Shown piece by piece: positions 44,420 to 53,399 of a stretch of DNA of 64,000 nt. The position numbers and the translations under genes were made by a program. The notes under the pieces were generated by a model. That model saw nothing but the letters and a program-made list of their open reading frames with translations, had not been told where the DNA came from and did no database searches. Each line of letters opens with the position of its first letter. Position 1 is the first letter of the stretch. Source of the DNA: Bosea vaviloviae (lineage in GTDB: Bacteria > Pseudomonadota > Alphaproteobacteria > Rhizobiales > Beijerinckiaceae); contig NZ_CP017147.1 of the NCBI RefSeq assembly GCF_001741865.1, positions 3,773,001 to 3,837,000 of the forward strand, written 5' to 3'.

Positions 44420-45426
44420 GCGCGCTCATCGTCAAGGCCTGCGGTCCCGCGACCTCGATCCAGGATCGCGGCCGCTTCGGCTATCAGCGCTTCGGCGTTT
44501 CGCCTGCGGGCGCGATGGATCGCTTCCATCTGGCCGCGGCGAACCTGTTTGTGGCAGCCGAGGCCGGCGCCGCGGCGCTGGAGCTGGGCCCGGGCGGCGC
44601 TCGCCTGACGGCCGAGGGCGACATCACGGTCGCACTCGCCGGCCCGGCCTGCACGCTTGAGGTGGATGGCCGCCAGGTCGCTCCCTTCACGGCGGTGCGC
44701 GTCGCCGATGGCGGCACGGTCGTGGCGCGCCCGGCGCCAGGTGCGGCCTATGCCTATCTCGGTGTCGAGGGCGGCATCGCGACCGCGCCGGACATGGGCA
44801 GCCGCTCGATGCATCGCCGCTCGGGTATCGGCGGCGAACCGCTCGCGGTCGGTGCGCGTATTCCGGCGACGCCGGGCGGGCGCGAGGCGGTGCTGCTCTG
44901 CCTCCCGGAGCTTCCACGCGGCGAGACGGGGCCGATCCGCATCCTGCCCGGCCCGCAGGACGATCATTTCGGCGCCGAGGCCTTGGCGATCCTGACCAGC
45001 GCCGGCTACCGCCTCAGCGGGCAGGCGGACCGGATGGGCGTGCGCCTGGACGGGCCGACGCTGCCGCATCGCGGCGGCTACAACATCGTCTCGGACGGCA
45101 TCGTCGACGGCTCGATCCAGGTGCCGGGCGACGGCCGGCCGATCGTGCTGCTGCGCGATCGCCAGACCACTGGCGGCTACCCCAAGATCGCAACCATCAT
45201 CAGCGCCGATATCGGCCGCTTCGCGCAGATCCCGCCAGGCGAGCCGGTGCGTTTCGAGATCGTGACCTTCGAGCAGGCGATCGAGGCGGCGCGCCGGCTT
45301 CAGGCCATGATCGAGGGCCTTGCCTCCGCGCTCGTCCCGCTGGCCGCGCCGCTGACGAGCGAAAGGCTGCTCGGGCTCAACCTGATCGGCGGCGTCACCA
45401 GCGCGACGGAGGCGATCGGCGTTTGA
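44416..45426 (+). CDS. pxpC: 5-oxoprolinase subunit PxpC (biotin-dependent carboxyltransferase-like, KipA family)
   Basis: 336 residues. The start ATGA overlaps the pxpB stop. It begins with the family signature SIQDRGRFGYQRFGVSPAGA and AMDRFHLAAANLFV, and later has RILPGPQDDHF and SDGIVDGSIQVPGDGRPIVL. It partners PxpB in ATP-dependent phosphorylation and ring opening of 5-oxoproline. It converges on pxpA, with only three bases between the two stop codons. Confidence 0.92.
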   Translation: MSALIVKACGPATSIQDRGRFGYQRFGVSPAGAMDRFHLAAANLFVAAEAGAAALELGPGGARLTAEGDITVALAGPACTLEVDGRQVAPFTAVRVADGGTVVARPAPGAAYAYLGVEGGIATAPDMGSRSMHRRSGIGGEPLAVGARIPATPGGREAVLLCLPELPRGETGPIRILPGPQDDHFGAEALAILTSAGYRLSGQADRMGVRLDGPTLPHRGGYNIVSDGIVDGSIQVPGDGRPIVLLRDRQTTGGYPKIATIISADIGRFAQIPPGEPVRFEIVTFEQAIEAARRLQAMIEGLASALVPLAAPLTSERLLGLNLIGGVTSATEAIGV

Positions 45427-45429
45427 GGG

Positions 45430-46194
45430 TCAGGATGCGGTGTGGCGCGCCACCGTCACGCCTGCCGCTTCGAGCTGGTTGCGCAGCGTTCGGGCGAGGG
45501 CGACGGCATGGGGATTGTCGCCATGCACGCAGATCGAGTCGATGCCGACCTTGAGCGTCTTGCCGCTCACCGACACCACCGCGCCGGCATCGAGCATGCG
45601 CATGACGTGTCGGCACGCTTCCTCGGGATCGTGGATCACCGCGCCGGGCTTGGCGCGATCCGTGAGATTAAAGCTGTCGTCATAGGTCCGGTCGGCATAG
45701 ATCTCCCGGAAATAGGCCAGGCCGAGCTTTTCGGCCGCCCGTTCCGTCGCCATTCCCGGCATCACCAGGAAGAGCGCGTCGGGGTCGGCCGCCTTGATGC
45801 CGCGCGCGACGGCGAGCGCCAGCGCGTCGTCGTCATTGCAGATGTTGCCGAGCGCGCCATGCGTCTTCACATGGGTCATCGGATAGCCGGTCAATGCCGC
45901 GACCGCTTTGAACGCGCCGACCTGATAGGCGACGAGGTTCTCGACCTCCCGCTCGGTCAGGCCCGGCAGGCGGCGCCGGCCGAAGCCGATCAGATCGGCA
46001 AAGCCAGGATGGGCGCCGATCGCGACATGCTTGCCGCGCGCGAGCTCGGCGGTCTTTCGCATGATCTCGGGGTCGCCGGCATGAAAACCGCATGCGACAT
46101 TGGCCGTGGTGACGATGTCGAACATCGCCGCATCGTCTCCCATGGTCCAGGGACCGAAGCTTTCGCCGACATCCGCGTTGAGATCGATGTTCAT
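45430..46194 (-). CDS. pxpA: 5-oxoprolinase subunit PxpA (LamB/YcsF family)
   Basis: 254 residues from ATG 46194; the frame can extend to 46299, but the protein clearly starts MNIDLNADVGESFGPW. Further signatures are VACGFHAGDPEIM, AIGAHPGFADLIGFGRR and HVKTHGALGN. This subunit supplies the substrate-binding TIM-like barrel of the three-part 5-oxoprolinase. It is on the strand opposite to pxpBC and converges on them. In most genomes the three genes run together. Confidence 0.93.
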   Translation of the reverse strand: MNIDLNADVGESFGPWTMGDDAAMFDIVTTANVACGFHAGDPEIMRKTAELARGKHVAIGAHPGFADLIGFGRRRLPGLTEREVENLVAYQVGAFKAVAALTGYPMTHVKTHGALGNICNDDDALALAVARGIKAADPDALFLVMPGMATERAAEKLGLAYFREIYADRTYDDSFNLTDRAKPGAVIHDPEEACRHVMRMLDAGAVVSVSGKTLKVGIDSICVHGDNPHAVALARTLRNQLEAAGVTVARHTAS

Positions 46195-46365
46195 CCGAGA
46201 TCCTGAATCACTGAAAACGCCCCTTAGAGCACGCGCCGGTGCGGCTCTTGGGACCGCAAGGCCAATGGCCGTGGGCCGCAAGGCGGCTGGCCTGGGCAAG
46301 TCTTAGTGGAGCGTGGGCCTGGCTGCCAGCCTGTCGCGCCGTTCCGCCGAGGACTCGATCCCGAT

Positions 46366-46506
46366 GTTGCGAGTGTCGCGGGCTGGCGCATGCCGGACGC
46401 GCAGTTCGGCTCCGAAAAACTGCCCTTGCTGCAGCACCTCGCTCGCACGGTGGAGCGCGGCAAGTTCGACATGATCCTGCTCAGGCACTCATGCCCCGCG
46501 AATTGA
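46366..46506 (+). pseudogene. N-terminal remnant of an LLM flavin monooxygenase (NtaA type)
   Basis: Reading from about 46366 gives VAGWRMPDAQFGSEKLPLLQ then HLARTVERGKFDMILL. This matches the N-terminal substrate/flavin region of nitrilotriacetate-monooxygenase-type proteins (VAGWRxPDA..LAxTxERGKFDMxFLAD). It then diverges (RHSCPAN) and stops at 46506. About 400 residues are missing. An imperfect GC-rich tandem repeat (CCGCAAGGCC..CCGCAAGGCGGCTGGCC, 46252-46294) lies upstream. The rest of the spacer 46195-46621 shows nothing else. Confidence 0.55.
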
Positions 46507-46621
46507 GGCCGGGAATCTTAGGATTTATTCAACTTTGAAGGCAGATGCTCCTTGGGAGGCTTCGACAAGAGCCAAAATTATGTGAGCTGGGTTGAACCCG
46601 GCTCTGAGCCGAGTGTGTCCT

Positions 46622-48598
46622 ATGTCCAGAAGCACAAATCATGTTGCTGAGGCAGCGCGGCTTCCCGAAGATCATGGTACGATGAATGCCCAGCTGGTGG
46701 CGGCGCTCTACGCCACGCCCGGGCCTATTCTTATCGGTTCGATCACGGTTACATTGGTCATGCTGGGAGCGGGCCTGCTCGCCGGCCATGATCCCGTATT
46801 CTATGGCCTGGCCGTCCTGATGGCTTGCCTCGGATTGTTCCGGTTCGCTTCCCACAGACTGTATGAGCGGGCGCATGCCGTAGCTGGCGCACCCTTCGAC
46901 GCGGCCCGTTTCGAGCGGCTTGCGATGATTGGGGCCTGGGGAACGGCCGCGCTCATTGCCGGATTCAGCTGCTACGCCCTGTGGCGCTATCCGAGCCAGC
47001 CGGTCGCCGTTCTGGCGATCGCGCAGTCGATCGGCTATCTGGCGGGGATATCGGGGCGCAACACCTCGCGCCCCCTGATCACGAAGATCCAGGTCCTGAT
47101 CTCCGGCGCGCCCTTCACCTGCGCATTGGCTGCGACCTTGGAGCCGGCCTATGTCCTGATCGCGCTAACGGTCGCGCTGACGACGATTTTGACCTTCTCC
47201 AGCACGCAGATCATTCACGAGATGTTCGTGTCCCGCCATCGCACGATGGAGGAGCTCGAGATCCTGGCCAATCGCGACACGCTGACGAATCTGGACAACC
47301 GGCGCTCAATTCTGCTCAAGATCGAGAACCAGCTGGCACGCAAACAGGAGATGGCGCTCCTGTCGGTCGATGTCGATGATTTCAAGAGCATCAACGACAC
47401 CTATGGGCACGATGTCGGGGATGCATTGCTTCTCTCGATCAGCGAGACCCTGGCGTCTTGCCTTGGCCCTGGCGATATCGCCGCGCGGATGGGCGGTGAC
47501 GAGTTCATGGTCGCCACGTCGCGCGGGAGCGCTGAGGCGGTCGAGCTCGCGCGCCGCATCCTGACGCGGATCGGCTCCCAGAGGCGGATCAAGGGACGCA
47601 GCATCGCCGCGACCGTCAGCGTCGGCGTCGTCGTTGCCGAGGCTGGCCTGGCTGTCGAACAGGCCCTCAAGCGTGCCGACATCGCGCTCTACAAGGCCAA
47701 GTCGGATGGCCGGAACCATTTGGTCGTCTATACGCCGGAGCTGAGCGTCGAGCACGATGAACACCTGGCCTTCGAGGTCGATCTGCGGGATGCGATGCGC
47801 GCCGGGCAATTCCAGCTCGTCTACCAGCCGATCTACAACCCGCGCTCCGGCAGCGTCACGCTGGTCGAGGCTCTGCTGCGCTGGGATCATCCGCAGCGCG
47901 GAGTGGTCAGCCCCGCGACCTTCGTTCCCGTGGCCGAGCGCACCGGGTTGATCAAGGTCTTGGGCACCTGGGCGATCGAAACCGCAGTGCGCGCCGCCCT
48001 GGCCTGGCCGCGCAATGTCGGCGTCAGCGTCAACGTCTCCGCGCGGCAGTTCGAGAGCGATCACGACCTCGTCGCGATCGTCGCCGCCATCCTGCGCAAG
48101 ACGGGCCTGCCGCCGCGTCGCCTGACGCTCGAGATCACGGAATCGACGCTCATCGAGGATGCGCCGCACATCATCGAGAGCCTGAAGAAGCTGCGAGCCA
48201 TGGGCGTCAGGATCGCGCTCGACGATTTCGGGACCGGCTACTCGTCCTTGAGCTATCTGGCCAAATTGCCGATCGATATCATCAAGATCGACAAGACCTT
48301 CAGCCATGAGATCGATTCGTCGGTCAAGGTGAACGCGCTGATGACCGCGATCACCGACCTGGCTCATAAGCTTGGGCTGTCGATCATCGTCGAAGGCATC
48401 GAAACGGCGGCGCAGCTTGCCGTGATGCGCCGTTTCAGCTTGCATGGGATACAGGGATTCATCCTCGCGAAACCGATGTCCGACGAGGCTTTGCTCGCCA
48501 TCATCAAGGATCGCGTGGCCTCCGACAGGATGAGCCTTGTCGGGGACCTCACGGCGCCCGCTGCGGTTGCCGTGAGGAAGCGGCCAGAAGTTGCTTGA
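46622..48598 (+). CDS. Membrane bifunctional diguanylate cyclase/phosphodiesterase (GGDEF-EAL)
   Basis: 658 residues from ATG 46622; ATG 46682 is an alternative. Residues about 25-205 contain five to six membrane segments (IGSITVTLVMLGAGLLAGHD; VLMACLGLFRFASH). The GGDEF domain is intact (LLSVDVDDFKSINDTYGH; ARMGGDEFMVA), as is the EAL domain (VEALLRWDHP; NVSARQF; LEITEST; ALDDFGTGYSSLS; IIKIDKTF; VEGIETAAQL). Both c-di-GMP synthesis and breakdown are therefore possible, controlled by the membrane region. It is the third c-di-GMP gene in the window. Its end is 43 bases before the next start. Confidence 0.9.
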   Translation: MSRSTNHVAEAARLPEDHGTMNAQLVAALYATPGPILIGSITVTLVMLGAGLLAGHDPVFYGLAVLMACLGLFRFASHRLYERAHAVAGAPFDAARFERLAMIGAWGTAALIAGFSCYALWRYPSQPVAVLAIAQSIGYLAGISGRNTSRPLITKIQVLISGAPFTCALAATLEPAYVLIALTVALTTILTFSSTQIIHEMFVSRHRTMEELEILANRDTLTNLDNRRSILLKIENQLARKQEMALLSVDVDDFKSINDTYGHDVGDALLLSISETLASCLGPGDIAARMGGDEFMVATSRGSAEAVELARRILTRIGSQRRIKGRSIAATVSVGVVVAEAGLAVEQALKRADIALYKAKSDGRNHLVVYTPELSVEHDEHLAFEVDLRDAMRAGQFQLVYQPIYNPRSGSVTLVEALLRWDHPQRGVVSPATFVPVAERTGLIKVLGTWAIETAVRAALAWPRNVGVSVNVSARQFESDHDLVAIVAAILRKTGLPPRRLTLEITESTLIEDAPHIIESLKKLRAMGVRIALDDFGTGYSSLSYLAKLPIDIIKIDKTFSHEIDSSVKVNALMTAITDLAHKLGLSIIVEGIETAAQLAVMRRFSLHGIQGFILAKPMSDEALLAIIKDRVASDRMSLVGDLTAPAAVAVRKRPEVA

Positions 48599-48641
48599 GC
48601 GCGTCCCCGCGGTAATAGAGCCGGAACGGGAGCGAGGCGCC

Positions 48642-49649
48642 ATGCAGAGGCCGAATTATCCAAGCGGCAAGGACCTGCTTGGCGCCGATTCCGTGTCGCG
48701 CGACGATCTCGATGATATCTTCGCGCGTGCCGAGCGCTTCCTGGCGGAAGAGGATGAAGAGGACTCGCCTGGCGACCAGCCGGCCCGGCTTCATCTCATA
48801 AGGCGGCGGCCAAAGGTGATCGCGACCCTGTTCGACCAGCGCAGCACGCGGACGCGGCTGGGCTTTCAGGCCGCAGCCTTGCGCCTGGGTCACCAATCGC
48901 TCGACGTCTACGATACCGATCGCAGCCGGATGGGCAGCGCGACAGGGGAAACGCTCGACGATCATATCCGCACCGTGGAGGCTTATAGCGACCTGATCGT
49001 GGTGCGCTCGCATACCGAGAGCCTGCCATATCAGATCGGGCGGTTGAGCTATCTGCCGGTCGTCAATGCCGGCAACGGCGCTGACGAGCACCCGACCCAG
49101 GCGTTGATCGATCTCTTCGCCATCCGCAAATTGCGCGGGGACGTCAAAGACCTGTCGATTGCCTTGTCGAGCGATACGCGTGCGCGCTTTGCCCTGTCCT
49201 TCGTGAAAATGCTGCGCCTCTCCCCGCCTCGGCGCTTCACGCTCTGCTCCCTGCCGGACGTGCCGATCAATCCGCCGATGCGCGAAGCGATCGCGCTGCT
49301 GGCGAGCCTGGGCTGCAAGGTCTCCTTCGTTCATGACGTCAGGGACACCCTGGAGCATGACGTCCTGATCATTCAGATGCAGGATATGAGCCGCTTCGCG
49401 CATGCGTCCCTGGGCAGCGAGGCGATCGACAAGGAAATCGAGACGGAACCCTTCACGCTGACCGCCAAGAAGATCCTCGATGCGAAATCCGACACCCTGA
49501 TCCTGAACCCTCTCCCGCGTTTCGCCGAGCTCGACGTGTCATGCGACGCGCTGCCGAATGCGGGTTATTTTCGACAGGTCAAATTGTCCTTGCCGGTGAG
49601 GATGGCCATCCTGGAGCGAATGCTTCTGGGTATTCCATGGACCGGTTGA
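48642..49649 (+). CDS. Divergent aspartate/ornithine carbamoyltransferase-family protein
   Basis: 335 residues from ATG 48642 with GAGG five bases upstream. Carbamoyl-phosphate motifs are conserved: STRT at 68-71, HPTQALIDL from 150 and NPLPRFAELD from 289. The loop that in aspartate transcarbamoylase contributes Lys84 (KKGET) reads SATGETLDD here, so that lysine is missing. Short acidic insertions (EEDEEDSPGDQ, 37-47) are also unusual. No pyr or arg genes are near. The gene overlaps an EamA transporter gene, suggesting a specialised product that is exported or a substrate that is imported. The reaction is unknown. Confidence 0.75.
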   Translation: MQRPNYPSGKDLLGADSVSRDDLDDIFARAERFLAEEDEEDSPGDQPARLHLIRRRPKVIATLFDQRSTRTRLGFQAAALRLGHQSLDVYDTDRSRMGSATGETLDDHIRTVEAYSDLIVVRSHTESLPYQIGRLSYLPVVNAGNGADEHPTQALIDLFAIRKLRGDVKDLSIALSSDTRARFALSFVKMLRLSPPRRFTLCSLPDVPINPPMREAIALLASLGCKVSFVHDVRDTLEHDVLIIQMQDMSRFAHASLGSEAIDKEIETEPFTLTAKKILDAKSDTLILNPLPRFAELDVSCDALPNAGYFRQVKLSLPVRMAILERMLLGIPWTG

Positions 49650-50554
49650 CGCGCCGTTTCCTGGCATTCTCGGTTTGGATGCTGGCCTATTTCCTGGCCT
49701 ATATCGCGGTGGCGATAGCCATTCGCTATCTGTCGCATTCCTTTCGCATCGTCGAGATCGCGGCGATCCGCTCCGCCGGCTCGCTCATCCTTGCCGGATT
49801 CTTCGTCTTCAGAAGCAAGGCGGTCTTGCACCAACTGGCCGGCATGCAGTTCGGCTATCATGTCCAGCGCAGCTTGATTCACCTGATCGGGTCGTTGGCG
49901 TTGATCTGGAGCCTGGCCAATCTTCCCCTGGGCTTCATCGCGACGATCGAGTTCTCGGGGCCTCTCTTCGCGGCGATGCTGGGCCTCGTGGTCGCAGGAT
50001 TGATCCCGGGACCCGTCGCCTGCCTGGGATTGTCGCTCATCGCCGTTGGAAGCGCCTATCTGCTGTTCTCGCAGGGCGTGTCGCATGATCCGCGCCTGCT
50101 GATTCCGGTCGGTGCAGTTGCCCTGCTGACGATCACGAATTTGATGCTGGCCCGGCTGGCCGAGAGCAAGAGCGTGGTCCTGATCGTGTTCGTCATGCAT
50201 GCCGTGCAGCTTCCGGTTTATCTGTGCGCGCTCCTGATTGGCCTCGACGTGGGGGGAACCGCTCAGCCGCGCGACGTCCACCTCGAGGACGTGCTCGGAG
50301 TTTCGCTGGCGGTTGCTGTGCTGATGCTTGCCGGCTTTGTCACGCAGACGGCGCTGGCGAACGCATCGCGTTATGGCTCCGCGCTGCAACTCTGCGCCGC
50401 CGACACGCTGCGCGTACCGTTCCTGACGCTCATCGGTTATTTCGTCTTCAAGGAGATGCTGAGCGAGAGCATCGTCCTGCCCGGATTGCTCGTCGTGGCG
50501 GGAGCGATCATCACCAGCCTGCCGCAAACGCGCGCTCGAAGCCGGCAAGGCTGA
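49637..50554 (+). CDS. EamA/DMT-superfamily transporter
   Basis: 305 residues from ATG 49637, overlapping the carbamoyltransferase gene by 13 bases. About ten membrane helices are visible, with the two EamA halves (RFLAFSVWMLAYFLAYIAVA at the start; LPGLLVVAGAIITSLPQT at the end). Members move amino acids, nucleobases or other metabolites, usually outward. Translational overlap implies a shared function with the carbamoyltransferase-like enzyme. The substrate is unknown. Its stop is 86 bases before the TPP riboswitch. Confidence 0.83.
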   Translation: MDRLTRRFLAFSVWMLAYFLAYIAVAIAIRYLSHSFRIVEIAAIRSAGSLILAGFFVFRSKAVLHQLAGMQFGYHVQRSLIHLIGSLALIWSLANLPLGFIATIEFSGPLFAAMLGLVVAGLIPGPVACLGLSLIAVGSAYLLFSQGVSHDPRLLIPVGAVALLTITNLMLARLAESKSVVLIVFVMHAVQLPVYLCALLIGLDVGGTAQPRDVHLEDVLGVSLAVAVLMLAGFVTQTALANASRYGSALQLCAADTLRVPFLTLIGYFVFKEMLSESIVLPGLLVVAGAIITSLPQTRARSRQG

Positions 50555-50639
50555 GCTCACGCCGCCGGCAAGCTCGCGATAGTGAGCTGTTGCCATGTCA
50601 CATTCTTGACATGGCCGCGCCGCCGCCGTCATGGTGCGC

Positions 50640-50757
50640 TCGTTCCCAGGGGGGCCTCGCTAGGAGGCTGAGATTCCGCCGGCTCGAACCCGTTTCGAGC
50701 AACGCGGTGACCCTCCGAACCTGATCCGGCTCATACCGGCGTAGGGATGCGGGACAT
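50640..50757 (+). ncRNA. TPP riboswitch (THI element)
   Basis: All conserved parts of the thiamine pyrophosphate aptamer are present in order: GGGGGGCC (50649), the pyrimidine-sensing CTGAGAT (50668-50674), a variable P3 extension with perfect arms GCTCGAA/TTCGAGC (50682-50700), CCCTCCGAACCTGATCCGG (50711-50729) and the pyrophosphate-sensing ACCGGCGTAGGGA (50735-50747). GTTCCC and GGGAC can close P1. It lies 104 bases before the LuxE-like start and should repress the whole operon at high TPP. Confidence 0.95.
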
Positions 50758-50758
50758 A

Positions 50759-50779
50759 GGGCGGCAAGCCGCTCCTTTT
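50759..50779 (+). terminator. Possible riboswitch-controlled terminator
   Basis: A short stem GGGCGG-CAAG-CCGCTC (with a G.U pair) followed by CTTTT lies immediately after the aptamer. It could be the transcription-termination platform of the TPP riboswitch. The stem is short, so control by ribosome-site masking further down remains possible. Confidence 0.4.
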
Positions 50780-50860
50780 CCATGCTCGCGCCATTGGCCG
50801 GACAGCGGGTCGCAGACCGGAAACGTGCCGGCTTGCGCCTTGATGTCTCGGAAGGTGTGC

Positions 50861-51946
50861 ATGGACGTGACGGAAACGCAGATCATTGCGGCCCTGCTGG
50901 AGTTCTTCGACAGGCAGGACACGACGGACGAGGATTTCGACCGGCTGGCGCTGCTTATCTTCGCCTACCAGTTCGAGAACAATCAGCCCTATCGCCGCTT
51001 CGCCGCGGCGCGAGGCAGGACGCCGCTTGCCGTCCGGGGCTGGCGCGACATCCCCGCCGTCCCGATCGATGCCTTCAAGGATCTGACGCTGAGCTGCCGC
51101 CCCACGGAGGAGATCGAGCACGTCTTCATGACGAGCGGCACGACCCGTGGCGGGCAGCGGGGCCGCAGCTATCACCCGACGCTGGCCGTCTATGACCGCT
51201 CGATGATCCTGAATTTCCGGCAGCGCTTCATGCAAGGGCTGGAGCGGATCCGCATGGGTATTCTGTTTCCCGACGAGCAGGCGATGCCGAATTCGTCGCT
51301 GGCGCATTACCTCGCTTTGGCGCGGCGCGAATGCGGGACGCCCGACAGCGAAGGCTTCATCGACGAGGCAGGCCTCGCCACGGCGCGCCTGCTCGCGGCG
51401 CTGGAGCGCGCTGAGGCGAGGGACGAGCCTTACGCGTTGCTGGGTGCCAGCTTCAGCTTCGTGCACCTGCTCGACGAATTGCAGCGGCGGGGTCGGCACT
51501 TTGCGCTGCCGCCGGGTAGCCGCATCCTCGACACTGGCGGCTTCAAGGGGCAGTCGCGCGAACTGGCGGCGGACGAGTTCTACGACGCTCTGTCGGCTGC
51601 GCTCGGCGTGCCCCGGGATCGCTGCATCAACATGTACGGCATGACCGAACTCGGCACCCAGTTCTATGATTGGGGCAATGAGACCTGTCCGCCGGTGAAA
51701 TCGGGCCCGCACTGGATCCGCAGCCGGGTGGTGAACCCGCTGACGGGCCAGGATGTGCCCGCAGGCGAGACCGGCGTGCTGGTCCATCACGATCTCGCCC
51801 ATTTCAACTCGGTCTCGGCGATCCTGACCGAGGATGCCGGCGTCGTCGTCCCCGGAGGTTTCCGTCTGCTGGGGCGCGTCGATGGCGCCGATTCCAAGGG
51901 CTGCTCCGTGGCGGTCGAGGAATTCCTGAAAGCGGCCCGTGGCTGA
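50861..51946 (+). CDS. LuxE-like acyl-protein synthetase / acyl-AMP ligase under TPP control
   Basis: 361 residues from ATG 50861, which has GGAAGG eight bases upstream. An in-frame ATG at 50747 is inside the riboswitch and is not a credible start. It has ANL-superfamily adenylation motifs: FMTSGTTRGGQRGRS near 89 and MYGMTELGTQFYD near 250, with LDTGGFKGQSREL between, as in LuxE. LuxE activates a carboxylic acid as acyl-AMP and passes it to the LuxC partner. LuxC follows directly with an 8-base overlap. No luxAB exists here, and thiamine control suggests the acid is thiamine-related rather than a fatty acid (inference). Confidence 0.87.
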   Translation: MDVTETQIIAALLEFFDRQDTTDEDFDRLALLIFAYQFENNQPYRRFAAARGRTPLAVRGWRDIPAVPIDAFKDLTLSCRPTEEIEHVFMTSGTTRGGQRGRSYHPTLAVYDRSMILNFRQRFMQGLERIRMGILFPDEQAMPNSSLAHYLALARRECGTPDSEGFIDEAGLATARLLAALERAEARDEPYALLGASFSFVHLLDELQRRGRHFALPPGSRILDTGGFKGQSRELAADEFYDALSAALGVPRDRCINMYGMTELGTQFYDWGNETCPPVKSGPHWIRSRVVNPLTGQDVPAGETGVLVHHDLAHFNSVSAILTEDAGVVVPGGFRLLGRVDGADSKGCSVAVEEFLKAARG

Positions 51947-53399
51947 GGTCATGACCGAGTTCGCGGGGCATCTACCTGGCTTGTCGGCCGGCGAGGTGGA
52001 GTGGAAGACGCTTCATTTCAGCGCTTGGGGCGAGGCCGCGGAGATCCGCGTACCCGTGCTGAGCGAAGCGCAAGGCACTGCGCTGGCGGGGCGCGTGCGC
52101 GACAATGCCCGCGCCTATCTCAAGACCCTGCGCATCGCCGAGATCACCGCGATCATCGACCAGGCGATCGCGCGATTGCTCGATCGGAACGATCCCTGGC
52201 GGCAAAAGGCCGAAAGACTGCTGCCGATCGTGACTGGCTATGATCCCGAGATGGTCCGGCTCGGCCTGACCGGCTATCTGAAGACCTTCCGGCAGCCGCA
52301 GCTCAAGCGCTTCCTGGCCGAGGATTTCGCCGATCCGCAGATCCTCGACGATTTCCAGACCAGGCCGAAGGGCGGCTTTGCCAAGGCGTTCGGGCCGGAC
52401 CTGCTGCTGCATGTCTGGGCCGGCAATGTTCCGGGCCTGCCGCTCTGGAGCTTGATATCCGGCCTGCTGGTCAAGGCCGGAAGCATCGGCAAGGTCGCCA
52501 CCGCCGAGCCGCTGCTGGCGGGCTGGTTTGCTCGCATCCTGGCCGAGATCGATCCGCGCCTGGGCGAATGCCTCGCCGTGGTCTGGTGGAAGGGCGGCGA
52601 CGAGGCAGGCGAGCGCGTCTGGCTGGCGCAGGCCGACGCCATCGTCGCCTATGGCGGCAATGATGCGCTGAAGGCAATCCGGGACCGCGCTCCCGTCACT
52701 GCCCGTTACCTGCCGCATGGCCACAAGTTCGGCTTCGGCATGGTCGCGCGCGCGGCGTTGGATACGCGCAAGGCCGGCGCGCTCGCCCGTCAGGCCGCCT
52801 ATGACGTGATGCGCTACGATCAGCAGGGCTGCTATTCCCCGCAGATGCTTTTCGTCGAGCGCGGCGGGCGCGTCTCGCCGCGCGAGTTCTCCGCCTATGT
52901 TGCCCATGAACTGGCGAGTTTCGCCCGCAAGCATCCGCGCCGCGCGCTCTCGATCGAGGAGGCTGCCGGCGTCGCGTCCTGGCGCGGCGCGCAGGAGCTT
53001 CGTAGCCTTGGCGGCGACTGCGACCTTCTGGGCGATCCCGCCGACGACTGGAGCATCGTCCATGTCGAGGACGCGCAGGCGCTGGCCCCCAGCGGCCTGA
53101 ACCGGACGCTCTCCATCGTCGCCGTCGACAGGCTCGACGATGTCGTCAGCCTGATCGCCCCCTTCCGGTCCTTCCTCCAAAGCGTCGGGATCGCGGCGGA
53201 ACCCGATGATCTGTTCCGGCTCGCCGGTCTGCTCGGGCAGGTCGGCGTGACGCGCATCTGCGCGCTGGGCTCGATGACCGCGCCCGAGGCCGGCTGGCAC
53301 AATGACGGGCGCTTCAACCTGCTCGACCTCGTCACCATGACCGAGATCGAGCATGCGGCGGAAGCCGCCGCCGACGGGTTCGCGCCTTATGTCGATTGA
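51939..53399 (+). CDS. LuxC-like acyl reductase (acyl-CoA reductase family)
   Basis: 486 residues from GTG 51939; ATG 51951 with GAGG before it is an alternative. It is an aldehyde-dehydrogenase-fold protein of the LuxC type: HVWAGNVPGLPLWSLISGLL forms the cofactor region, and Cys298 in YDQQGCYSPQ is the acyl-accepting nucleophile. In LuxC this cysteine takes the acyl group from LuxE and NADPH reduces it to an aldehyde. It overlaps the ATPase gene by 11 bases, so enzyme and importer are made together. The true substrate is unknown. Confidence 0.87.
   Translation: MAEVMTEFAGHLPGLSAGEVEWKTLHFSAWGEAAEIRVPVLSEAQGTALAGRVRDNARAYLKTLRIAEITAIIDQAIARLLDRNDPWRQKAERLLPIVTGYDPEMVRLGLTGYLKTFRQPQLKRFLAEDFADPQILDDFQTRPKGGFAKAFGPDLLLHVWAGNVPGLPLWSLISGLLVKAGSIGKVATAEPLLAGWFARILAEIDPRLGECLAVVWWKGGDEAGERVWLAQADAIVAYGGNDALKAIRDRAPVTARYLPHGHKFGFGMVARAALDTRKAGALARQAAYDVMRYDQQGCYSPQMLFVERGGRVSPREFSAYVAHELASFARKHPRRALSIEEAAGVASWRGAQELRSLGGDCDLLGDPADDWSIVHVEDAQALAPSGLNRTLSIVAVDRLDDVVSLIAPFRSFLQSVGIAAEPDDLFRLAGLLGQVGVTRICALGSMTAPEAGWHNDGRFNLLDLVTMTEIEHAAEAAADGFAPYVD

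Noticed and set aside
50861..53399. A bioluminescence (lux) operon
   Set aside because: Only LuxE- and LuxC-like genes are present. LuxA, LuxB and LuxD are absent, and the operon starts with a TPP riboswitch and contains an ABC importer.
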